In this document: positions 1 to 6,185 of the stretch, in pieces
Numbering within the stretch: position 1 is the stretch's first letter
How the letters are laid out: the number at the start of each line of letters is the position of its first letter
Notes under the pieces: model-generated
Told to the model about the DNA's origin: nothing
The model's database searches: none
What the model saw: the letters and a program-made list of their open reading frames with translations, nothing else
DNA from: Anaerolineae bacterium
GTDB lineage: Bacteria > Chloroflexota > Anaerolineae > UBA1429
Length of the DNA stretch: 7,176 nt
Reading direction: 5' to 3'
Assembly: GCA_007123335.1 (NCBI GenBank)
Contig: SKLG01000581.1
Coordinates: 1 to 7,176, forward strand
Made by a program: the position numbers and the translations under genes

Positions 1-755
1 ATAAAGAGCAGCATGGCCAGACCCTCGTAAAAGGTCGCGGCGGGCCGGGCCGGAATGCGTCGCGCGGTGGCGGCGATCCGCTCCAGGTTGCGCCGCACCG
101 TGGGATCGGCCTCCTGCTGGAGCATCGTCTCGGCCTTGGCGGCGAATCGCTCGGCGATGCGTAGCACGGCGCGCAGGCTCGTCTCCATCGCCTGCAAGGT
201 CGTCGCCTGCTCGGTGGAGAAGGGTTCGCACCGTCGGGCGTCGATCTCGGCCAACAGGCCATCTACACCCAGAGCCAGCAGTCGCGTCGAGCCCAGGGCG
301 TGGTGGTCGGCGTCGAACCCCAGCAGCGGCCCCTTCCAGATGCCAGCGCCGGATACGCTGCTGCCCTTGGCGTCATAGGCGCCCAACCGACGCAGCTCGG
401 CCACCCGTGGATGCCGAAGCAGCGCGCCCGCACGTCGCTCCAGGAGCCAGGCCCCGGCCACTCGTTCTATGGGGTGTGGCGTGCCCCAGTTCTCCGCCGG
501 GCGCAGGCCCAGCTCAAAGAAAAAGGGGGAATGGCGGAAGAGCACCGGCTCGAACCGCTCGGCGATCTCTTGATGGAGCCGCGCCTTGATCCACGCCGCC
601 GGTGCGTCGGGCTCCTCGGCGAGAAAGCGGGCCATCGCCTCGTCGATATCGCGGCGAACGGCCTCCACCGCCTGCGGCTCTCGCGGGATGCCGCGCCGCA
701 GGCGGCGATACCAGACGTCAAGTTCCCTGGCCAATGGAAGGAGTGGTGTGCGCAT
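1..755 (-). CDS. Glycyl radical enzyme (pyruvate formate-lyase family), N-terminal part, cut by left window edge
   Basis: The reverse strand is open from an ATG at 755-753 to the window edge, giving 251 residues without a stop; the gene continues outside. An in-frame TGA at 770-768 lies five codons upstream and pins the start; GAGGG at 764-760 can serve as a ribosome site. Residues 190-251 match the N-terminal helical part of the PFL domain: an ETSLRAVLRIAERFAAKAE helix, a basic DPTVRRNLERIA stretch, then RIPARPAATFYEGL, like the family's 'P.PA.TFyEal' segment. Residues 144-173 (LLGFDADHH to LAEIDARR) resemble the family's segment before 'GI..EI'. The family uses a glycine radical and an active-site cysteine to cleave C-C, C-O or C-N bonds in the cytoplasm under anoxia. 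Those residues and any activating radical-SAM enzyme lie beyond the window, so the substrate is unknown. Residues 75-105 (HSPFFFELGLRPAENWGTP...) are not typical of true PflB, so I expect a divergent subfamily. Confidence 0.75.
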   Translation of the reverse strand, partial: MRTPLLPLARELDVWYRRLRRGIPREPQAVEAVRRDIDEAMARFLAEEPDAPAAWIKARLHQEIAERFEPVLFRHSPFFFELGLRPAENWGTPHPIERVAGAWLLERRAGALLRHPRVAELRRLGAYDAKGSSVSGAGIWKGPLLGFDADHHALGSTRLLALGVDGLLAEIDARRCEPFSTEQATTLQAMETSLRAVLRIAERFAAKAETMLQQEADPTVRRNLERIAATARRIPARPAATFYEGLAMLLF

Positions 756-792
756 TGTGCCCTCGTGTCATCGGACCCGTGATGGTGTCGAA

Positions 793-821
793 AGGATATC
801 CCTGGCTCGTCGCGGCGTCAA
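793..821 (-). promoter_or_regulatory. Predicted sigma70-type promoter of the glycyl radical enzyme gene
   Basis: On the minus strand a TTGACG -35 box (821-816, five of six consensus) is followed by a 17-bp spacer and a TATCCT -10 box (798-793, four of six, with the key A2 and T6). This predicts a start near 786 and a leader of about 30 nt before the ATG at 755. Direction, spacing and distance all fit the downstream gene. It is a pattern match only. Confidence 0.5.
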
Positions 822-848
822 GCGCGCGCAGCGGGGCGGCTGTGGCGT

Positions 849-877
849 TTGCCATGCGAACATCTGTGCGATATACT
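849..877 (+). promoter_or_regulatory. Predicted sigma70-type promoter of lhr
   Basis: TTGCCA (849-854, five of six to TTGACA), a 17-bp spacer, then TATACT (872-877, five of six to TATAAT). Predicted transcription start is near 884, giving a leader of about 60 nt before the lhr ATG at 946. It is back to back with the minus-strand promoter: the two -35 boxes are separated by 27 bp (822-848). This is the best promoter match I see in the window. Confidence 0.6.
857..870. promoter_or_regulatory. Candidate LexA (SOS-box-like) operator inside the lhr promoter spacer
   Basis: The 14-mer CGAACATCTGTGCG matches the Gram-positive-type LexA palindrome CGAAC-N4-GTTCG with one mismatch in the ten fixed positions (G instead of T at 868). 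It lies exactly between the -35 (849-854) and -10 (872-877) boxes, where a bound repressor would block RNA polymerase. The downstream gene is a DNA-repair helicase, which fits damage control. Whether this organism's LexA uses that motif is unknown. Confidence 0.4.
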
Positions 878-878
878 C

Positions 879-899
879 TGCCACATGTGTCGTGTGGCA
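879..899. repeat. 7-bp inverted repeat at the predicted lhr transcription start
   Basis: TGCCACA (879-885) and TGTGGCA (893-899) are perfect inverted repeats around a 7-nt centre (886-892). The left arm contributes to a CACATGTG palindrome at 882-889. The element begins just after the -10 box and runs into the leader, so it could be an operator for a dimeric regulator or a short hairpin in the 5' end of the lhr mRNA. Confidence 0.35.
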
Positions 900-931
900 T
901 GCGTCGGGGTGTCCGTCGCGACATCGATGAC

Positions 932-936
932 AGGAG
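932..936 (+). promoter_or_regulatory. Ribosome binding site of lhr
   Basis: AGGAG lies nine bases before the ATG at 946. An in-frame TGA at 928-930 excludes any longer protein, so this site and the stop together fix the lhr start. Confidence 0.75.
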
Positions 937-945
937 CATCCATCC

Positions 946-3900
946 ATGGCCGATCCTCTTGACAGCTTTTCGCCGCCCGTTCAGCGCTGGTTCCGCCAGA
1001 CCTTTGACCAACCCACGCCGCCCCAAGCCCTGGGCTGGCCGGCCATCCAGCGCGGTGAGCACACCTTGATTCTCTCCCCCACCGGCTCGGGCAAGACGTT
1101 GGCCGCCTTCCTATGGGGTATCGACAGCATCGCCCGCCAGCTAGTCGCCGATCCCGACACCCAGGGCGTGCAACTGCTCTACATCTCGCCGCTCAAGGCG
1201 CTGAACAACGATATCGAGCGCAACCTGCGCGCGCCATTGTCCGGCATTCGCCGCATAGCCCAGGAGATGGACGCGGCGTGGACCCCGATCCGCGTGGCGG
1301 TGCGCACCGGCGACACGCCCCAATCGGCGCGCCAGGCCATGGTGCATAAGCCGCCCCACATCCTGATCACCACGCCCGAGTCCCTCTATCTGATCCTCAC
1401 CAGCCCCAAGGCCAGGGAGATGCTCGGCACGGTGCGCACCGTCATCGTCGACGAGATCCACACCCTATGCGGCGAAAAGCGCGGCGTGCACCTCGGCCTG
1501 AGCCTGGAGCGGTTGGGCCTGCTCGCCGAATCTTTATGCAACAGGCCCGTCGCCCGCATCGGCCTCTCGGCCACCCAGCGCCCGCTGGACGAGGTGGCGC
1601 GCTTTCTTGTCGGCCAGGAGTGGGAGCCGGAGGATGACGGCGGCGATGCGAGCGAGCGCCTCGCCTCGCGCGGGGTGACCATCGTCGACGCCGGCGTGCA
1701 AAAGGACCTGGAGCTTCAGGTGGTCACCGTGGTGCCCGATCTGCGCCACATTCCCGGCGGCTCCATCTGGCCTCACCTGGTCCCGAGGGTGCTCAACGAG
1801 GTGCGACGGCATCGCACCACCCTGGTCTTTACCAACGGCCGCCGCGCCGCAGAGCGCACCGCCGACCGGCTCAGCGAGCAGTTCGCCATGGAGGATCAAG
1901 AGATCGTGCCCCCCGGCTCGCCGCTGGGCCTGATGCGCGACGGCGCGCCCGTCGGCCAGGGGATGTTTGGCACGGGGCGCACCGAAGGCCCCTTTCGCGC
2001 CCACCACGGCAGCGTGTCCCGCGAGCTGCGGCTAGAGCTAGAGACGCAGCTCAAGGAGGGCAAGCTCCCCGCCCTCATCGGCACCAGCTCGCTGGAGCTG
2101 GGCATCGACATCGGCGCCGTGGATCAGGTGATCCAGCTCCAATCGCCGCGCGGCATCGCCCGGGGCTTGCAGCGGGTGGGGCGATCCGGCCACCTGGTGG
2201 GCCAGACCAGCGTGGGCCGCATCTATGCCACCCACCGCGAGGACCTGCTGGACGCGGCGGCGGTGGCCCACGGCATGCTTCACGGCGACATCGAGCCCAC
2301 CTACACGCCCCAGAACTGCCTCGACGTGCTGGCTCAGCAGATCGTGGCCATGGTGGCGGTGCAGGATTGGGATGTCGAGGCCCTCTATCGCCTGGTGCGC
2401 CAGGCCTATGGTTATCAGTCGCTGCCCCGCGAGGCCTACCTGGGCGTGCTGCGCATGTTGGCGCCCGAGTCCTTTGGGGATGGCGGCAGGCTGTTGGACG
2501 TGCTCAAGCCGCGCATCGCCTGGGACCGGGTGCACAATCGCCTGGCGGCGCTGCCGGGCAGCTGGATGTTGGCCATCCGCAACGGCGGCACCATCGCCGA
2601 CCGCGGCGAGTTCCGCGTCGTCCTCTCCGACGGCAAGACGACATTGGGCACACTGGATGAAGAGTTTGTCTTTGAGACCCGTCGCGGCGATGTCTTTACC
2701 CTGGGCAGCAACACCTGGCGGGTGATCGAGATCGACGAGGACAAGATGACCGTCGCCTCCGCCGAGGGCAGCATGCCGCGCATGCCCTTCTGGCACGGCG
2801 AGCTGCCCAAGCGTGACTATCATCTGGGGTTGCGGCTGGGGGCGCTGCGCCGCGAGCTGGCCGATCGCGTGTCGCCTCTCGCCAGTGAGGACCTGGTCCT
2901 GGACGTCCTCGACTGGGGCGAGGAGGCCGAGGCGGTCATCGCCTGGCTGCGCGAGGAGTACGCCCTGGACGAGCCCTCGGCGCGCAATGCCATCCATTAT
3001 GTGCGCGCCCAGCTCGACGCCCTGGGCGCCATCTCTGCCGACAACACCATCATCGTCGAGCTGTTCAACGACGCCCTGGGCGACCCGCGCATGGCCATTC
3101 ACTCCTGTTTCGGCGCCAGGGTGAACAGCGCCTGGGCGTTGGCATTGGCCCATGCCCTGCGCGAGACGCTGGGCCACAGTGTCGAGACGCAGGTCAACGA
3201 CGACGGCATCCTCTTTCGCCTGGCCGAGATCGACGGCGATCCCCCCGTCGACCTGTTGCGCCAGATGGGCGCCGACGAGGCCCGCCAGCGTCTCCTCTGG
3301 GAGCTGCCCGAGTCGGCGCTCTTTGGCGCCCAGTTCCGCATGAATGCCTCGCGGGCGCTGCTGCTGCCGGGCGTTCGAGGCACGCGGCGCACGCCGTTCT
3401 GGCTGCAACGCCTGCGGGCCAAGGACCTGCTGGCCGTGGCCAAGGGGCTGGACGACTTTCCCCTCCTGGTGGAGACCTATCGCGACTGCCTGCGCGACGT
3501 CCTAGACATGGAGCACCTGGCCGAGGTGCTGGAGCGCATCCAGAATGAAGACATGCGCGTCGTCGTCGCCGAGACGATCGTCCCCTCTCCGGTGGCCAGC
3601 GGCCTGCTATTTGATTTCGCCATGATACAGATGTACGAGGGGGACGCGCCGAAAGCGACCCAGCAGATTCAGGCGCTCTCCATCAACCGCGAGCTGTTGG
3701 CCGACCTGCTCGACGAGGGTGTGCTGCCCGATCTCTTGCGCCCCGAGGCCATCGCCGCCGTGGAGGAGGAGCTGCAACACCTGGCCGAGGGCTATCGTGC
3801 CCGCAGCCCCGAGGAGCTGGCCCTGGTGCTGCGCGATCTCGGCGACCTGACCGGCGACGAGATCATGGCCCGCGCTTTGGGTGAGGGTCGCGCCTGGCTG

Positions 3901-5763
3901 CTGCGCCTGGCCGCCGAGGGTCGCGTCTGTCAGGTGGAGTTGCCCGCGTTCAGCGCAGGATCGCCGGTCGAAGACGAGCGGCGCTGGATCAACGTCGAGG
4001 ACTATGCCCGCTACCGCGACGCCTGGGGCCTGCCCGCCGAGCCGCCGGTGCCCCTGCCCGATGATCTGTTGCAGCCAATCCGCAGCGCCGAGGCCGCCCA
4101 AGAGTCCCTGCTGCGCCGCTTCCTGCGCACCCACGGCCCCTGCACGCTGGAGCGCCTGCGGGCGCGCTATCCCCTCCCCGAGCCCTGGTTGGGCGAGACC
4201 CTGGCCGATCTGGTGACCCGTGGCGTGCTCATCGCCGGACGGCTCAGCCCCGGCGCGGTGGCCCGCGAGTGGTGCGACCGCCACGTGTTGGAGCGCATCC
4301 ACCGCCGCACCCTCAGCCTGCTGCGCCACGAGTTGCAGCCGGCGGATCTGCCCGCCTATGCCGATTTCCTCGCTCACTGGCAGGGCGCTACCCCGGATGC
4401 CCGCCGACGCGACCTCGAGGGGCTGGTGCCGGTTATGCAGCAGTTGCGCGGGCTGCTGGCCCCCGCCGCCGTATGGGAGCGCGACATCCTGCCCGCCCGG
4501 CTGGAGGGCTATACCCCCGCCCTCCTCGACGAGCTCTGCCGTCAGGACGACGCGGCCACCGGCGGGTTGGTGTGGGTGGCCGAGGGCGGCGACCCGCAGC
4601 GCGCCAGGGCGCGCTTCTTTTTCCGTGGCGAGGGCCGGCTCTTTTTGCCCGACGCCGATGCCGCCGATGCTGCCGAGGAGGCGCTCAGCGCGGGCGCCCG
4701 CACCGTACTCGAGTTGCTGCGTGAGGAGGGCGCCCTGTTCACCGCCGATCTGGCTCAGGCGTTGACGCTATCTCGCGGCGATCTCGATGAGGCGCTGGTC
4801 GAGCTGACCCTCAGCGGCCTCATCACCAACGACAGCGCCGCCGCGCTGCGTACCTTGCTGGCCAGCGATTACGCCCGCTCCCGCCCGACAGCGGGGGTGC
4901 GCTCCTCGCTGGATGGCGTCCTGGACGAGTGGCGGGCACAGCGGCCCTCCACGCCGCTGCGCCGTCCCTCCAGCGCGCGCCTGCAGGCGGCCCGCCAGCG
5001 GGTGGAGCAGGCCGCCGATGCCGCCGCCAGTGCGCCTACCTCGTGGGGTGGGCGCTGGAGCCTCGTGCGTCGCCTGGGCGTGCTGGGGCCGCCTCGCCGG
5101 CCGGATGAGCAGGCCGCCCTGGTGGCGCGGCAGTTCCTGCAGCGCTATGGCGTGCTGACCAGGGAGTGCGTGGCCAACGAGGATGGGCCGTGGGACTGGG
5201 GCGCCCTCTATCGCGAGCTTCAGCGCATGGAGCTGCGCGGCGAGGTGCGCCGTGGGTATCTGGTGCGCGGCTTGTCAGGGGTGCAGTTTGCCCTGCCCGA
5301 GGCGGTGGAGGCGCTGCGTCGGGCGTCGTCGATGGACCAGGAGGATCAAGAGGCCCCGCTAATGCTGCTCAACGCTTGCGACCCGGCGCTGCTCTACGGC
5401 CCCGCGCTGAGCGAGGGGCGGCAGGCCCTCGACGCCGGGCTGCCCGAGGAGGCCAACCCCTACCGCTTTGCCCGCCTCCCCGGCAACCTCCTCGTCTTGA
5501 GGCGCGGCGTGCCCGTGCTGCTCTACGAGCACGGCGGGGCGCGCTGGAAGGCCCTCCCTCAAGCCAGCGAGGAGACGTTGCGCCAGGCGGTGCGCCTTCT
5601 CCGCGACCACCTCACCCGTGAGGGCGGGCTCTGCGTGCGTCCTCGGCGGGTGCTGGTGGAGACCTGGAACGGTGCGCCGCCCATCGGCGGCGAGGCGCAG
5701 CCGCTGCTCGCCTCGCTGGGCTTTCGCCGCGAGGTATCGGCGATGGTATGGGATGGCCTGTAG
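946..5763 (+). CDS. lhr: ATP-dependent DNA helicase Lhr, full length (core plus C-terminal region)
   Basis: Complete 1605-residue superfamily 2 helicase; E. coli Lhr has 1538. Such enzymes translocate 3'-5' on single-stranded DNA and unwind DNA or RNA:DNA hybrids in repair. Visible motifs: Q-motif Gln27; Walker A SPTGSGKT (44-51, Lys50); Ia SPLKALNND (81-89); Ib TTPESL (142-147); Walker B DEIH (169-172); SAT (208-210); IV LVFTNGRR (293-300); V GTSSLELGID (379-388); VI QRVGRSGH (409-416). A winged helix (about 450-560) and the Lhr beta-rich, DEAD-associated domain follow, including FWHGELP near 615-621 and NTI...ARVN (700-727). The core ends near residue 900 at PSPVASGLLFDF (880-891) and MYEGD. 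Residues 905-1605 form the C-terminal region of winged helices, with REWCD (1107-1111), RWSL (1370-1373) and RRGYLVRGLSG (near 1440). It ends LGFRREVSAMVWDGL. E. coli Lhr is reported to be a uracil-DNA glycosylase needing Asp1536, third from its end; Asp1603 here is also third from the end. No frameshift is seen. Alone on its strand; probably monocistronic. Confidence 0.97.
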   Translation: MADPLDSFSPPVQRWFRQTFDQPTPPQALGWPAIQRGEHTLILSPTGSGKTLAAFLWGIDSIARQLVADPDTQGVQLLYISPLKALNNDIERNLRAPLSGIRRIAQEMDAAWTPIRVAVRTGDTPQSARQAMVHKPPHILITTPESLYLILTSPKAREMLGTVRTVIVDEIHTLCGEKRGVHLGLSLERLGLLAESLCNRPVARIGLSATQRPLDEVARFLVGQEWEPEDDGGDASERLASRGVTIVDAGVQKDLELQVVTVVPDLRHIPGGSIWPHLVPRVLNEVRRHRTTLVFTNGRRAAERTADRLSEQFAMEDQEIVPPGSPLGLMRDGAPVGQGMFGTGRTEGPFRAHHGSVSRELRLELETQLKEGKLPALIGTSSLELGIDIGAVDQVIQLQSPRGIARGLQRVGRSGHLVGQTSVGRIYATHREDLLDAAAVAHGMLHGDIEPTYTPQNCLDVLAQQIVAMVAVQDWDVEALYRLVRQAYGYQSLPREAYLGVLRMLAPESFGDGGRLLDVLKPRIAWDRVHNRLAALPGSWMLAIRNGGTIADRGEFRVVLSDGKTTLGTLDEEFVFETRRGDVFTLGSNTWRVIEIDEDKMTVASAEGSMPRMPFWHGELPKRDYHLGLRLGALRRELADRVSPLASEDLVLDVLDWGEEAEAVIAWLREEYALDEPSARNAIHYVRAQLDALGAISADNTIIVELFNDALGDPRMAIHSCFGARVNSAWALALAHALRETLGHSVETQVNDDGILFRLAEIDGDPPVDLLRQMGADEARQRLLWELPESALFGAQFRMNASRALLLPGVRGTRRTPFWLQRLRAKDLLAVAKGLDDFPLLVETYRDCLRDVLDMEHLAEVLERIQNEDMRVVVAETIVPSPVASGLLFDFAMIQMYEGDAPKATQQIQALSINRELLADLLDEGVLPDLLRPEAIAAVEEELQHLAEGYRARSPEELALVLRDLGDLTGDEIMARALGEGRAWLLRLAAEGRVCQVELPAFSAGSPVEDERRWINVEDYARYRDAWGLPAEPPVPLPDDLLQPIRSAEAAQESLLRRFLRTHGPCTLERLRARYPLPEPWLGETLADLVTRGVLIAGRLSPGAVAREWCDRHVLERIHRRTLSLLRHELQPADLPAYADFLAHWQGATPDARRRDLEGLVPVMQQLRGLLAPAAVWERDILPARLEGYTPALLDELCRQDDAATGGLVWVAEGGDPQRARARFFFRGEGRLFLPDADAADAAEEALSAGARTVLELLREEGALFTADLAQALTLSRGDLDEALVELTLSGLITNDSAAALRTLLASDYARSRPTAGVRSSLDGVLDEWRAQRPSTPLRRPSSARLQAARQRVEQAADAAASAPTSWGGRWSLVRRLGVLGPPRRPDEQAALVARQFLQRYGVLTRECVANEDGPWDWGALYRELQRMELRGEVRRGYLVRGLSGVQFALPEAVEALRRASSMDQEDQEAPLMLLNACDPALLYGPALSEGRQALDAGLPEEANPYRFARLPGNLLVLRRGVPVLLYEHGGARWKALPQASEETLRQAVRLLRDHLTREGGLCVRPRRVLVETWNGAPPIGGEAQPLLASLGFRREVSAMVWDGL

Positions 5764-5785
5764 GGCGCGCCCGCTCAGCGCGCCC
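5763..5785. terminator. Shared GC-rich hairpin across the two convergent stop codons (possible bidirectional terminator)
   Basis: GGGCGCGC (5763-5770) and GCGCGCCC (5778-5785) form a perfect 8-bp stem with a 7-nt loop. The first base of the stem is the last base of the lhr TAG (5761-5763), and the loop contains the thioesterase stop (TGA read at 5777-5775). There is no T-run after the stem on either strand, so it is not a canonical intrinsic terminator. It may stop or protect the 3' ends of both convergent transcripts. The gap between the two genes is only 11 bp. Confidence 0.45.
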
Positions 5786-6185
5786 GCTTGCGATAGGCCA
5801 TGCCGTGAAACAGTGCCACCACATCTCCCGCCCCGTCGGTGACGGTGATGTCATAGGTGGCGATGCGCGGGCCGCACGTCGTCTCCACCGCCGCCGCGCT
5901 CAGCACGCCGCCGCGCACCGCCTTGACGAAGGAGATGTCCACGTTCAGCGCCACCGCCAGCGTCCCTCTTGAGTTGCAGGCCACGGCAAAGACCAGGTCG
6001 GCCAGGCCAAAGATCGCCCCGCCGTGCACCATGCCCACGGCGTTGTGATGGTGCTCGGCGACGACCATCCGCGCCTGGGCGGTGCCCTCGCCCACCTCGA
6101 TCAGCTCGATGCCCAGATGGTGGGCGAACAGGTCGTTGGCGAACACCGGGTTCGTCGCGGAATCGAAATAGCCATCGCCGCTCAT
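5775..6185 (-). CDS. PaaI-type hotdog-fold acyl-CoA thioesterase
   Basis: A 136-residue protein, the normal length for a single-hotdog PaaI/YbgC-size thioesterase. The family signature is clear: NAVGMVHGGAIFGLADLVFAVACNS (about 48-72) carries HGG, at the start of the long hotdog helix, and the Asp of GLAD, the usual catalytic acid of the PaaI group. It is followed by the strand 'VALNVDISFVKAVRGG' and the C-terminal strand 'ALFHGMAYRK'. The N-terminal NDLFAHHLGIELIEVGEGTAQARMVV also fits. These cytoplasmic enzymes hydrolyse aryl- or acyl-CoA thioesters, typically clearing dead-end CoA adducts in aromatic or acid catabolism. No other phenylacetate genes are visible, so I do not use the name paaI. 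The ATG (6185-6183) overlaps the stop of the upstream enolase-superfamily gene as ATGA, so it is second in an operon and probably translationally coupled. It is convergent with lhr. Confidence 0.88.
   Translation of the reverse strand: MSGDGYFDSATNPVFANDLFAHHLGIELIEVGEGTAQARMVVAEHHHNAVGMVHGGAIFGLADLVFAVACNSRGTLAVALNVDISFVKAVRGGVLSAAAVETTCGPRIATYDITVTDGAGDVVALFHGMAYRKRAR

Noticed and set aside
300..782. Plus-strand open frames over the glycyl radical enzyme gene (also 55-378 and 602-1069)
   Set aside because: They oppose a frame with clear PFL-family similarity, are Arg/Pro/Ala-rich, and the 602-1069 frame would run through both divergent promoters into lhr.
843..854. Small palindrome TGGC-GTTT-GCCA overlapping the lhr -35 box
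   Set aside because: Arms of only 4 bp are too short to separate from chance in GC-rich sequence.
718..1062. Minus-strand open frame across the intergenic region
   Set aside because: It covers both promoters and the first codons of lhr and resembles no family; the ATG at 755 in another frame gives the real gene.
2038..3408. Long antisense open frame (456 codons) opposite lhr
   Set aside because: It lies entirely opposite well-conserved Lhr coding sequence, has a Gln/His/Gly/Val-rich composition with no recognisable domain, and is the expected by-product of GC-rich codon use.
3607..4377. Antisense open frame (256 codons) opposite the Lhr C-terminal region
   Set aside because: Same reasoning: Gln/Ala/Gly-rich shadow of conserved Lhr sequence, no own promoter or ribosome site seen.
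4269..5621. Plus-strand frames inside the Lhr C-terminal region (4269-4724, 5166-5621), considered as signs of a frameshift
   Set aside because: The main Lhr frame keeps family-like sequence through the whole stretch to WDGL, so no frameshift is needed.
946..5763. Lhr as the core of a phage-defence system
   Set aside because: No nuclease, methylase, toxin or other defence gene is next to it; the neighbours are metabolic genes on the opposite strand.
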